From assembly GCF_005217605.1 (NCBI RefSeq), contig NZ_SZPX01000008.1:1-64000 (forward strand): 64,000 nucleotides of DNA, read 5' to 3'. The notes under the pieces are model-generated. The model made no database searches and was not told the origin of the DNA. It worked only from the letters and a program-made list of their open reading frames with translations. Shown one piece after another: positions 28,814 to 36,332 of this stretch. The position numbers were made by a program, and so were the translations under genes. Position 1 is the stretch's first letter. Every line of letters starts with the position of its first letter. The stretch is from Sulfurimonas crateris (GTDB lineage Bacteria; Campylobacterota; Campylobacteria; Campylobacterales; Sulfurimonadaceae).

Positions 28814-29899
28814 ATGAGCAATCATACAAAAAGGGCAAGTGTAAAAATGGCAAATATTCAATCACAGTATTTTAAAGATATTGATTTAGATGATGAGTTT
28901 TTTAACTCTTTAAAAGAAGATTATTCTGAATTTAATAGTTGGTTTATTAAAAAAGCGACTGAAGTTCAACATGCATTTACCTTGTATGAAGATACCAAAC
29001 TAATGGCATTTTTATATCTTAAAATTGAAGATGAAGTTGATAAAACTATTGTTCCAGAACTTGAAGAAAAGAGAAGATTAAAAGTCGGGACTTTTAAGAT
29101 TGATGCACATGGTACAAAGCTTGGAGAAAGATTTGTAAAAAAGATACTTGATGTTGCGGTAGTAAAAAAGATAGATGAAATTTATGTAACTATATTCGAT
29201 AAACATCAGCCACTGATAAATCTACTTAAAACTTTTGGTTTTTCTGAATATGGTACAAAGACAACATCAAATGGCAAAGAGTTAGTTTTACTCAAGAATC
29301 TTTTTAATCTAAAAAACGATATTCTGAAAGATTATCCCATAGTGCAAACTGAGAACAAACATATATATGGGTTATCGATTCTCCCAAAATTTCATACAAA
29401 ACTTTTTTCAGATTCAATCTTGAAAAATGAAAGTGTAGATATATTAAAAGATACATCATATACAAATAGCATACACAAAATATATATTTGCGCTATGAAA
29501 GATGTTCAAAATTTTCATAATGGTGATATTCTATTGATATATCGAACAAGTGACGGGCAAGGTGTCGCACGATATAGGTCGGTTGTAACTTCGATATGTG
29601 TAGTGGAAGAAGTTTTAAATATAAATAACTTTGATACAGAAGGTAAGTTTTTAAAGTATTGTGAACCGTATAGTATTTTTACAGTTGATGAGTTAAGAAG
29701 CTTCTATAGAAGAAAGAAGTATCCTTTTATTATCAAGATGACGTACAATGCCGCATTTAAAAAACGAGTTACAAACGGTCAACTTATTGACAGTTTTGGG
29801 GTGATGCCTGAGTATTGGGGTGTCTTCAATGTGACAAACGAACAATTTAAAAATATTATGAGAGCTGGAGAAGTAGATGAAAGTATTATTATCGATTAA
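28814..29899 (+). CDS. GNAT acetyltransferase fused to PUA/EVE-like domain
   Basis: A 361-residue protein. Residues ~20-160 have the pattern of a GNAT fold (LMAFLYLKIEDEV, then KVGTFKIDAHGTKLGERFVKK, then LKTFGFSEYGTK). Residues ~185-345 look like a PUA-superfamily (EVE/ASCH-like) domain: FHNGDILLIYRTSDGQGVARY, then SVVTSICVVEEV. Such domains bind modified bases or RNA. The fold calls are from sequence pattern, so they need a profile search. It overlaps the ASCH gene by 23 bp. AT-rich codon use differs from the flanking nuo and cobB genes, suggesting transfer. The start is uncertain; ATG 28847 is an alternative and neither has a good ribosome site. Confidence 0.6.
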   Translation: MSNHTKRASVKMANIQSQYFKDIDLDDEFFNSLKEDYSEFNSWFIKKATEVQHAFTLYEDTKLMAFLYLKIEDEVDKTIVPELEEKRRLKVGTFKIDAHGTKLGERFVKKILDVAVVKKIDEIYVTIFDKHQPLINLLKTFGFSEYGTKTTSNGKELVLLKNLFNLKNDILKDYPIVQTENKHIYGLSILPKFHTKLFSDSILKNESVDILKDTSYTNSIHKIYICAMKDVQNFHNGDILLIYRTSDGQGVARYRSVVTSICVVEEVLNINNFDTEGKFLKYCEPYSIFTVDELRSFYRRKKYPFIIKMTYNAAFKKRVTNGQLIDSFGVMPEYWGVFNVTNEQFKNIMRAGEVDESIIID

Positions 29900-30251
29900 A
29901 CCTCAATTTGTAGAAGAAATTTTTAACGGTAATAAAAAGTTTGAATATAGAAAAAGTATCTTTAAAAGAAAAGGTATCAAGTCAGTTGTTATATATTCTA
30001 CCATGCCCGTAGGTAAGATAGTAGGCGAATTTGATATCGAAACTATACTAGAAGAACACCCAAAAGCTTTATGGGAAAAGACGAAAAACTTCTCTGGCAT
30101 AAGCGCTGATTTTTATGATAGCTATTTTATGGATAGAGAAAAAGGCTATGCCATAAAGATAAAATCTTTAAACAAATACGACAAACCTAGATGCCCGCAT
30201 GAGATGTACGCTAATTTTACCGCGCCACAATCATTTAAATATGTGGTTTGA
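29877..30251 (+). CDS. ASCH-domain (PUA-like) protein
   Basis: A 124-residue single-domain protein. The N-terminal motif LLSIKPQFVEEIFNGNKKFEYRK is characteristic of ASCH domains related to COG4933 (proteins once called PUA-like transcriptional regulators), followed by VVIYSTMPVGKIVGEF. These domains fold like PUA and are thought to bind RNA or nucleotides; one branch (YqfB) hydrolyses N4-acetylcytidine, but its catalytic layout is not evident here. Its start lies inside the GNAT-PUA gene, so the two are translationally coupled and probably act together. Confidence 0.72.
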   Translation: MKVLLSIKPQFVEEIFNGNKKFEYRKSIFKRKGIKSVVIYSTMPVGKIVGEFDIETILEEHPKALWEKTKNFSGISADFYDSYFMDREKGYAIKIKSLNKYDKPRCPHEMYANFTAPQSFKYVV

Positions 30252-30261
30252 GGTAAGTGCT

Positions 30262-30303
30262 ATGTTGGAAAATTTTAGGCGTGAAGGCGGGCGTTTTATA
30301 TGA
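30262..30303 (+). CDS. 13-codon mini-ORF coupled to the next gene
   Basis: ATG at 30262 with GAGGT 7 nt upstream opens a 13-codon frame (MLENFRREGGRFI) whose TGA overlaps the ATG of the following gene (ATGA at 30300-30303). It may be a leader peptide that couples translation, or the remnant of a deleted gene. It is richer in GC (aggcgtgaaggcgggcg) than its surroundings. Confidence 0.3.
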   Translation: MLENFRREGGRFI

Positions 30304-31097
30304 GTAATTTAACATTTTCTGCATTTCAATTAATTATTGACGAAAAAGTTCCTAATATTAGAGAATTTTTAGAATACAAAGAAGAACAGTATGATACTAA
30401 AGACAATATCTATAGAATCACTACTCAAAAAATAGATAATACATATTATTGGGTTTATATGGAATATGGTGGAGAACTGCCATACGGTGAAAAAGTCTAT
30501 GATAAAGAAAAATCAGAAATATTAAACAATCCAAGAACAAAAAGTCAAGCTGAGTTAAATAAGCAACTTTTTTGCCTTTACGATTTTGATTTAAATACTT
30601 TTTATATTTCTGATGGGAGAAAAAAAGGTTTTCTCGAAGATTATTTAAAGCATAAATTATCAAAAGATATAGTAATCAAGAGATTTTTTAAAAGTCCAGA
30701 ACAATTTATTGATTATGTTAAAACGATAGAAAGTATAAGCTTTACATCTAAATATAATCTTTTTTCTATCAATAATGATATATTTGGAGATCCAAAAGAT
30801 ATATTTGGCTTAGGGCAACCAGAAAATTTTAAAATGGATATCGCTTATAATGGAAGAAAAGTTACGGAGAGTTTTAAAACAAAATTTTTTAATCTTATTT
30901 CAAAAAAAGTAAATAGTGAAATACAATCTTTAGTCTGTATTGGAAAAGATGATAATAAAATGGAAGCAATTTTTGATATTTCAAGTTTTACACAAACAGT
31001 GTCTTTAAGTTTAAAAAAAGATGAACTTGGCAGATATGAACAAAATATAGTGCAACAAAATTTGTTGAATGTATTAAACGGACACAGCAATGTATAA
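30300..31097 (+). CDS. soluble component of a two-gene membrane module (unknown family)
   Basis: A 265-residue protein without membrane segments, rich in Lys, Asn and aromatic residues. A notable central segment is LNKQLFCLYDFDLNTFYISDGRKKGFLEDYL. It is followed, with an 8-bp overlap, by a 149-residue four-helix membrane protein. The pair matches lambda RexA/RexB (279 and 144 residues) in gene order, sizes and topology, and loosely the Kiwa pair; I claim architecture only, not homology. Strongly AT-rich. A phage-sensing role is an inference from architecture and island context. Confidence 0.6.
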   Translation: MSNLTFSAFQLIIDEKVPNIREFLEYKEEQYDTKDNIYRITTQKIDNTYYWVYMEYGGELPYGEKVYDKEKSEILNNPRTKSQAELNKQLFCLYDFDLNTFYISDGRKKGFLEDYLKHKLSKDIVIKRFFKSPEQFIDYVKTIESISFTSKYNLFSINNDIFGDPKDIFGLGQPENFKMDIAYNGRKVTESFKTKFFNLISKKVNSEIQSLVCIGKDDNKMEAIFDISSFTQTVSLSLKKDELGRYEQNIVQQNLLNVLNGHSNV

Positions 31098-31539
31098 TCA
31101 ACATTTAATGTATTTAGTCTTCATCGCTATAGGTATATTTGGAATATTGCTTTTTATTGATATTTCAATAACTGAATCATTAATGCAAAACTTCATCACT
31201 TTTCTTTCAATTACATTTGGTTTTTATATGACAAGCTTATCAGTTTTGTATAATTCAAAATATATAAAAAAACTATATGAAGAGATTGACCCTAAAAAGC
31301 CAACTCAACGGAAAATACACACTTTAAAAAACTATTTTAGAGATAGTGCTTACTGGTCTTTATTTTCTATTGGATTATTAATTATTTATTCATTAACTAC
31401 AAAAGTTGAAAGTGGCATTTTAGTTTTAAATTCTTTTTTTGAGAGTCTTTTGGTTTCTGTCGTTTTTGTAAATTTTATTTTTATGTTTTTGTTATTTAAA
31501 GTATTTATTAATGGGCTAATTGATGAGTCAGCAAAATAA
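31090..31539 (+). CDS. four-helix inner-membrane protein, RexB-like topology
   Basis: A 149-residue protein with four predicted membrane helices (about residues 7-27, 35-55, 91-108 and 119-145). A charged cytoplasmic-looking loop lies between helices 2 and 3 (KYIKKLYEEIDPKKPTQRKIH). It is coupled to the upstream soluble gene by an 8-bp overlap. By size and topology it resembles small channel-type effectors such as RexB, which depolarises the membrane. No pore motif is recognised, so function is unproven. Confidence 0.6.
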   Translation: MYNQHLMYLVFIAIGIFGILLFIDISITESLMQNFITFLSITFGFYMTSLSVLYNSKYIKKLYEEIDPKKPTQRKIHTLKNYFRDSAYWSLFSIGLLIIYSLTTKVESGILVLNSFFESLLVSVVFVNFIFMFLLFKVFINGLIDESAK

Positions 31540-31588
31540 TATATTTTTAAAAGCGAAATAAAAATTAAGGTCTGACGGAGAAAAGCAG

Positions 31589-32305
31589 ATGGCAAAAGTT
31601 TTGATTTTAAGCGGTGCGGGGATAAGTGCTGAGTCTGGTATAAGTACATTTAGAGACAGTGGCGGGCTATGGGATGAGTACGATGTGAATGTTGTCTGTA
31701 ACTATGACAGTATGCAAAAGCACGAAGAGCTGACCATAGAGTTTTACGACAAAAGAAGAGCAGAGTTAGAGAGCAAAGAGCCGAATTATGCTCATAAAGT
31801 TATAGCTGCTCTAAAAAAGAGATACGGCAAAGATATAGCTGTGATTACGCAAAATGTGGATAACCTTTTTGAAAAAGCCGGACTGAATTCCGATGAGGTT
31901 ATCCATCTTCACGGTTTTATGACACAGCTTAGATGTCAGGACTCATATTGCGAGAAAATTTTTGACGTAGGGTATGCAAGCCAAAAAGAGTTTAACGGCG
32001 GCAGATGTACGTCGTGCGGCTCAAAGCCAAGACCAAACATCGTATTTTTCGGCGAAGCTGCGCCCATGTACGAGGAGCTGAGCAGGCATATTCAGGATTG
32101 TGAGCTTTTGGTCGTCATCGGTACAAGCGGCAACGTTATCGGCGTAAATACAATGGCGCAGTTTGCGACTAGGTCTATTTTAAACAACTATGAGCCAAGC
32201 ATTGCCATAAATGACGCCTACTTCTCAAAAGTGATCTACAAAAAAGCGACACAAGCCGTTGATGAGATAGCGCAGGAGATAGAGAGCTTTTTAGATCTCA
32301 GATAA
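31589..32305 (+). CDS. cobB: NAD-dependent protein deacylase (sirtuin)
   Basis: Sirtuin of 238 residues that removes acyl groups from lysines using NAD+. The NAD site is GAGISAESGISTFRDSGGLW, the catalytic region is TQNVDNLFEKAG and HLHGF (catalytic His), and a zinc ribbon is formed by CQDSYC and CTSCG. The C-terminal Rossmann part includes VVIGTSGNVIGV. ACGGAG precedes the ATG. It follows the accessory island, but its codon use matches core genes, so it is taken as housekeeping. It overlaps the end of miaA by 15 bp tail to tail. Confidence 0.92.
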   Translation: MAKVLILSGAGISAESGISTFRDSGGLWDEYDVNVVCNYDSMQKHEELTIEFYDKRRAELESKEPNYAHKVIAALKKRYGKDIAVITQNVDNLFEKAGLNSDEVIHLHGFMTQLRCQDSYCEKIFDVGYASQKEFNGGRCTSCGSKPRPNIVFFGEAAPMYEELSRHIQDCELLVVIGTSGNVIGVNTMAQFATRSILNNYEPSIAINDAYFSKVIYKKATQAVDEIAQEIESFLDLR

Positions 32306-33181
32306 GATGATCTCTTCGAGTTCCTCAAGCGGCGCGCTTACAACATTTTCAAACTGTGTACGGTTAAATGTCTGCTGTCTTTTTGCGAGCTGTGCAGTGT
32401 GAGTTGAGATATTTTCACACATATGCTCAAATGTCACTTTGCCGTCAAGATACTCCAAAACCTCGACAATGCCGATTGAGCCCATTGAGTGCGGAAGCCT
32501 TGTGTAACGCTGTTCTAGGCGGCAGACTTCATCTATTAAGCCCGACTCGACCATCTTTAGAGTGCGTTTTTTGATCCTCTCTCTTAAAACTTCTCTGCTA
32601 ACATCAATGTTGTAAATAGGGAGATTTTCTATTATAGGTTTTGGAGGATTTGCCTTAAACCACTGGCTTGGAGCAACTCCTGAAGCCTCATAGATGAGGA
32701 GCGCTTTTTCTACTCTGTATCTGTCCGATGGCGAGATGTTTTTCATATACTTCTCATCTAGCTTATACAAAAAGTCGTAACAGCTGCTTAGGTCTCGCAG
32801 TCTTGACTCTGCACGCTCAGCAGCCTCTTTGGTTATAGTTGGGATCTCGGAGAGCCCGCTTATGAGAGATTTTAGATAAAAAGATGTTCCGCCCACTATG
32901 ATGAGGTTTTTTTTCTCTTTTTTGCAAAGAGATGCCACCTCTTTGTAGAGGTTTATAAATATTTCAACACTGAAGTACTCATCAGGATTTAGAAGGTTAA
33001 TGCCGAAGTGTTTAACCTCTTGGAGCTCTTTTTTTGACGGTTTTGCAGAGACGATGTCTATCTCTTTGTAGATACTGAGAGAATCTATCGAGAGGATATA
33101 GGCATCGATTTTTTTTGCGATATTTATCGCCAAATCACTTTTTCCTGATGCCGTGGGACCTATAATTGCGAGCTGAATCAT
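32291..33181 (-). CDS. miaA: tRNA dimethylallyltransferase
   Basis: Adds the isopentenyl group to A37 of tRNAs that read UNN codons, 296 residues. P-loop IGPTASGKSDLA at the N-terminus; SIDSLSIYKEIDIVSAKPS gives the conserved Asp region; TRLPHSMGSIGIVEVLEYL is a variant of the family's usual motif; and AKRQQTFNR is typical. No Shine-Dalgarno precedes the ATG: a TATAAT lies 6 nt upstream, suggesting a leaderless message. Confidence 0.93.
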   Translation of the reverse strand: MIQLAIIGPTASGKSDLAINIAKKIDAYILSIDSLSIYKEIDIVSAKPSKKELQEVKHFGINLLNPDEYFSVEIFINLYKEVASLCKKEKKNLIIVGGTSFYLKSLISGLSEIPTITKEAAERAESRLRDLSSCYDFLYKLDEKYMKNISPSDRYRVEKALLIYEASGVAPSQWFKANPPKPIIENLPIYNIDVSREVLRERIKKRTLKMVESGLIDEVCRLEQRYTRLPHSMGSIGIVEVLEYLDGKVTFEHMCENISTHTAQLAKRQQTFNRTQFENVVSAPLEELEEIILSEI

Positions 33182-33187
33182 CTCAGG

Positions 33188-33193
33188 ATTATA
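33188..33193 (-). promoter_or_regulatory. miaA -10 placed for leaderless transcription
   Basis: On the minus strand, TGC-TATAAT (extended -10) ends 6 nt before the miaA ATG, so transcription should begin at the start codon. Confidence 0.5.
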
Positions 33194-33215
33194 GCAATTT
33201 TAAATCAACTTTGGG

Positions 33216-33221
33216 TAAAAT
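33216..33221 (+). promoter_or_regulatory. -10 candidate for the prenyltransferase-ftsW-murG run
   Basis: TAAAAT about 12 nt before the GTG start at 33233. The intergenic space to miaA is only 51 bp and thus holds two divergent promoters. Confidence 0.35.
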
Positions 33222-33232
33222 AAAACAAAAAA

Positions 33233-34108
33233 GTGCCAAGGTTCAATTTGAAGCGATATATAAGCAAACTCAGAGATTTTAACGAACTTGTCATGTTTGA
33301 ACACTCGATCTTTTCACTCCCTTTTATTTTTATAGCAATGATAGTCGCAGCGGACGGCTGGTTTGGATTTTGGCTGCTCATTTTAGGCGTATTTGCCGCA
33401 GTAAGTGCTAGAAATTTTGCAATGGGGCTTAACAGATTTGCAGATAGAGACATAGATGCCCTAAACCCTAGAACTGCTTCAAGACCGAATGTTGACGGAA
33501 GGCTTGATGCTTCAAGCATTATGATCTTTACAGTCGTGAACGCTCTCGTATTTGTCGCGGTGGCGTATATGATAAACCCGCTTGCATTTGCCCTTAGTTT
33601 TCCGATCCTTGGGGTTTTGGGCAGTTACTCCTACTTTAAGAGATTCTCATCTTTGGCGCATATCGTACTTGGTCTCTCGCTTGGACTTGCTCCGATAGCG
33701 GGAGTTGTGGCTGTCAGTGCCGAGATAACTCCTTGGTCGGTTATGCTGAGTCTTGGTGTCATCTTTTGGGTCGCGGGCTTTGACCTCCTTTACTCTTTGC
33801 AGGATATGGAGTTTGACAAAGAAAAAGGTCTTCACTCCATCCCTTCTATGTACGGCTCTGAAGCTACCCTTCTGCTCTCATCGCTCTTTCATATTTTGAC
33901 CATAATTTTTTGGGCACTTTTTGTCTGGGTCGCCGAGCTTAACTTTTTCGCATATCTTGCTGTGCTATTCAGTACCGTAATGCTTGGGTACGAACACTAT
34001 CTTGTAAGAAAAGATTTTACGAAGATAGACCGCGCCTTTTTTACCGTCAACGGTTATCTGGGGGTAGTGTTTTTCTTTTTGATTATATTTGACAAGGTTT
34101 TATTATGA
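33233..34108 (+). CDS. mqnP: UbiA-family prenyltransferase, MqnP-like (menaquinone synthesis)
   Basis: Integral membrane prenyltransferase of 291 residues. Asp-rich motif 1 is NRFADRDIDALNPRTASRP and motif 2 is LQDMEFDKEKGLHSIP, which bind the polyprenyl diphosphate through Mg2+. Campylobacterota make menaquinone by the futalosine route, in which MqnP does this step; menaquinone is the acceptor of the complex I encoded here. The exact substrate is inferred from lineage. GTG start at 33233. It overlaps the next gene by 4 bp (ATGA). Confidence 0.8.
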   Translation: MPRFNLKRYISKLRDFNELVMFEHSIFSLPFIFIAMIVAADGWFGFWLLILGVFAAVSARNFAMGLNRFADRDIDALNPRTASRPNVDGRLDASSIMIFTVVNALVFVAVAYMINPLAFALSFPILGVLGSYSYFKRFSSLAHIVLGLSLGLAPIAGVVAVSAEITPWSVMLSLGVIFWVAGFDLLYSLQDMEFDKEKGLHSIPSMYGSEATLLLSSLFHILTIIFWALFVWVAELNFFAYLAVLFSTVMLGYEHYLVRKDFTKIDRAFFTVNGYLGVVFFFLIIFDKVLL

Positions 34109-34626
34109 GCGTAAGATTAGTAAAAGCACCAATTGAAATAGCGTTTAGCGAACTTGAAACTGACAAAGAGGCTTATTTAAGAGAGTATCAGCAGCTAAGT
34201 GAAAGTGATGAAGACCCGATAAACCAGTGGCTTAAACTCGCACGCGCAAAAGGCGATACCAGCGATACCGACCCTGTTTTACTCAACCTCATGGTCGAAC
34301 TTTATAGAAAAGTTGATAACTTAGAGAAGTTTTTAAAGAACGAAGAGCCAAAAAGAGTCTCTTTGACGCACGAAGTGGCTATTGAGTCCATAGGGTTTGA
34401 GCACTTTAAACTATCAGAAGCTGTTCTGCAAGAGGGCGTGGAGTACTACGGCAGAGTCGCTATGCCTGTTCATCCAAAGAGAGATGTGGGTATATTTTTC
34501 ACCGCACTTGATAGCTCTTTGGCAAAGATAACAAAGATGCATGAGCGTGACGAGAGAGAGTGGAGCGCATATCTGACCGCAAGAGAGAGAGTCCTTATCC
34601 GTGAAGCAAAAGAGGGCAGAGAATGA
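34105..34626 (+). CDS. uncharacterised protein, possibly PilZ-like
   Basis: A 173-residue soluble protein with a helical N-terminal half (residues 1-85) and a beta-rich C-terminal part (RVSLTHEVAIESIGFEHFKL, then EGVEYYGRVAMPVHPKRDVGIFF). The C-terminal part vaguely resembles a PilZ fold, but the c-di-GMP motifs (RxxxR and D/NxSxxG) are not clear. It is coupled by 4-bp overlaps to both neighbours (prenyltransferase and coiled-coil protein), upstream of ftsW. Function unknown. Confidence 0.5.
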   Translation: MSVRLVKAPIEIAFSELETDKEAYLREYQQLSESDEDPINQWLKLARAKGDTSDTDPVLLNLMVELYRKVDNLEKFLKNEEPKRVSLTHEVAIESIGFEHFKLSEAVLQEGVEYYGRVAMPVHPKRDVGIFFTALDSSLAKITKMHERDEREWSAYLTARERVLIREAKEGRE

Positions 34627-35141
34627 ATCTTGAGGCTATAAACGTAGAGTATCTGGTAGTTGCGATGGCAGCTATGATCTTGTATCTTATCTACTATGTT
34701 TTTACAAAAGATTCCGAATACAACAAAAACATTCGCTCAGTAGCAACGGTTGCCGAGGAGCTAAACAGAGAGATATTCTACCTCAAAAAACAGCTCAGCG
34801 ACACTCAGACAGGCATCAAAAAAAATACAAACCGTATGAGCGATGATGAGATCTACCAAGAGGTAGAGAGAACTGTTTATGATATGGTAAAGCCAATATC
34901 GCTTAGTCTAAAAAGACTCGAAGAGAGCATTAGCACCATAGATGAGCATATAAATTCAAGGATCTCTTTACTAGAGAGCGGAGTTAAGCAGATATCCATT
35001 CCCGCATCAATTCACGGAAACGATGATGAGAAGATCATCTCTTTATATAAGCAGGGAGTAACTCTGGAGACCATTTCAAAAGAGCTTCATATATCTAAAG
35101 CAGAAGTTGAGTTTGTTCTTAAAATCAACAAAATAAAGTAA
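34623..35141 (+). CDS. membrane-anchored coiled-coil protein with C-terminal HTH (DUF6115-like)
   Basis: A 172-residue protein: one N-terminal membrane helix (residues ~9-27), a long helical/coiled-coil middle (EELNREIFYLKKQLSD and LKRLEESISTIDEHINSR), and a short C-terminal helix-turn-helix-like segment (DEKIISLYKQGVTLETISKELHIS). It resembles DUF6115 proteins of Campylobacterota. It lies between the PilZ-like gene and ftsW, so a cell-envelope role is plausible. Not functionally known. Confidence 0.6.
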   Translation: MNLEAINVEYLVVAMAAMILYLIYYVFTKDSEYNKNIRSVATVAEELNREIFYLKKQLSDTQTGIKKNTNRMSDDEIYQEVERTVYDMVKPISLSLKRLEESISTIDEHINSRISLLESGVKQISIPASIHGNDDEKIISLYKQGVTLETISKELHISKAEVEFVLKINKIK

Positions 35142-35147
35142 CCATTT

Positions 35148-36311
35148 ATGGCAGACAGAAAGCTCTTTACTCTCGTCTCTATACTTATCGGTATAAGCAT
35201 CCTCCTTACCTATACGCTCTCTGCATACACGACCATACTTTTTGGCGTTAATGAGTTTCATTTTGCTCTCCGTCAGGCGGCGTTTGGCATATTTAGCATA
35301 CTTGTCATCTGGCTTTTAGCTCAAGGAGACCCCGATAAACTGCTCACACCCATAGGTTTTACTCTCTTTATCGGCTCGACCGTGCTGATGATAGCTATGC
35401 CTTTTTTGCCTGACTTTCTTGTCTCGGCTGTCGGAGGAGCAAAGAGATGGATAAAGGTCTTTGGTTTCTCACTCGCTCCCGTTGAGTTCTTTAAAATAGG
35501 TTTTATCTACTTCTTGGCGTGGAGTTTTTCTAGAAAGCTCGGCTATCACGACGGTATGGGTGTAAAAGAGGAGTATATAAGGTTTGCTCCCTACGGCATA
35601 GTCTTTGTGGGGGCTATGTTCATTATAGCTTTTGTTCAAAATGATCTTGGTCAGGTCGTGGTTATAGGGCTCACGCTTCTGTTTATGCTTATGTTTGCTG
35701 GAAGCAGTTTCAGGTTTTTCTTGACTCTTTTGATCGGGACACTTATGTTTTTTCTCTTTTTTATCGTAAGTGCGGAACACAGGATTCTGCGTATAAAATC
35801 TTGGTGGGCACTTGCACAAAACAGTGTACTGGAGCTTTTCCCAGATGCTATCGCTGCTCAGCTTAGAGTTCCCACTGAGGTCGAACCCTACCAGATAGGA
35901 CACTCTTTAAATGCCATACATAACGGTGGGCTTTTTGGAGTCGGGGTTGCAAACGGCACTTTTAAGCTCGGTTTTTTAAGCGAGGTTCACACCGACTTTG
36001 TTCTTGCGGGACTTGCCGAAGAGTTTGGATTTTTCGGAGTTTTGGCAGTTGTGATCATATTTATGTGGATGCTGCAGAGAATTTTTAAGATAGCCAACCG
36101 TACAAAAGATCAAAGAGTTTACCTCTTTAGCCTTGGAGTAGGGCTGCTTCTCTCATTCGCATTTCTGGTAAATGCGTACGGTATCAGCGGAATAACGCCG
36201 ATCAAAGGGATATCCGTTCCGTTTTTGAGCTATGGAGGTTCATCCATCTTGGCGGCTTCCATCGGTGTGGGAATGGTACTTATGGCATCTAAAAAAGCGA
36301 AGATGAAATAA
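35148..36311 (+). CDS. ftsW: septal peptidoglycan glycosyltransferase FtsW
   Basis: SEDS-family lipid II polymerase of 387 residues with about ten membrane helices. Signatures: SAVGGAKRWI near helix 3-4, NDLGQVVVIGLTLLFMLM, HTDFVLAGLAEEFGFFG (the conserved catalytic-loop region), and TPIKGISVPFLSYGGSSIL near the C-terminus. Being followed by murG favours FtsW over RodA. Seven bases separate it from the coiled-coil gene. Confidence 0.9.
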   Translation: MADRKLFTLVSILIGISILLTYTLSAYTTILFGVNEFHFALRQAAFGIFSILVIWLLAQGDPDKLLTPIGFTLFIGSTVLMIAMPFLPDFLVSAVGGAKRWIKVFGFSLAPVEFFKIGFIYFLAWSFSRKLGYHDGMGVKEEYIRFAPYGIVFVGAMFIIAFVQNDLGQVVVIGLTLLFMLMFAGSSFRFFLTLLIGTLMFFLFFIVSAEHRILRIKSWWALAQNSVLELFPDAIAAQLRVPTEVEPYQIGHSLNAIHNGGLFGVGVANGTFKLGFLSEVHTDFVLAGLAEEFGFFGVLAVVIIFMWMLQRIFKIANRTKDQRVYLFSLGVGLLLSFAFLVNAYGISGITPIKGISVPFLSYGGSSILAASIGVGMVLMASKKAKMK

Positions 36312-36332
36312 GATGAAAATATTGGAAAATAG

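Noticed and set aside
30300-31539. Direct assignment as Kiwa (kwaA/kwaB) or as RexAB
   Set aside because: Only gene sizes, order and topology agree; gene order is opposite to kwaA-kwaB, and no diagnostic motif could be confirmed by eye.
28621-31588. Direct repeats or tRNA attachment site bordering the 28.6-31.6 kb island
   Set aside because: The pflA end and the region upstream of cobB were compared by eye; no shared stretch was seen and no tRNA is present.
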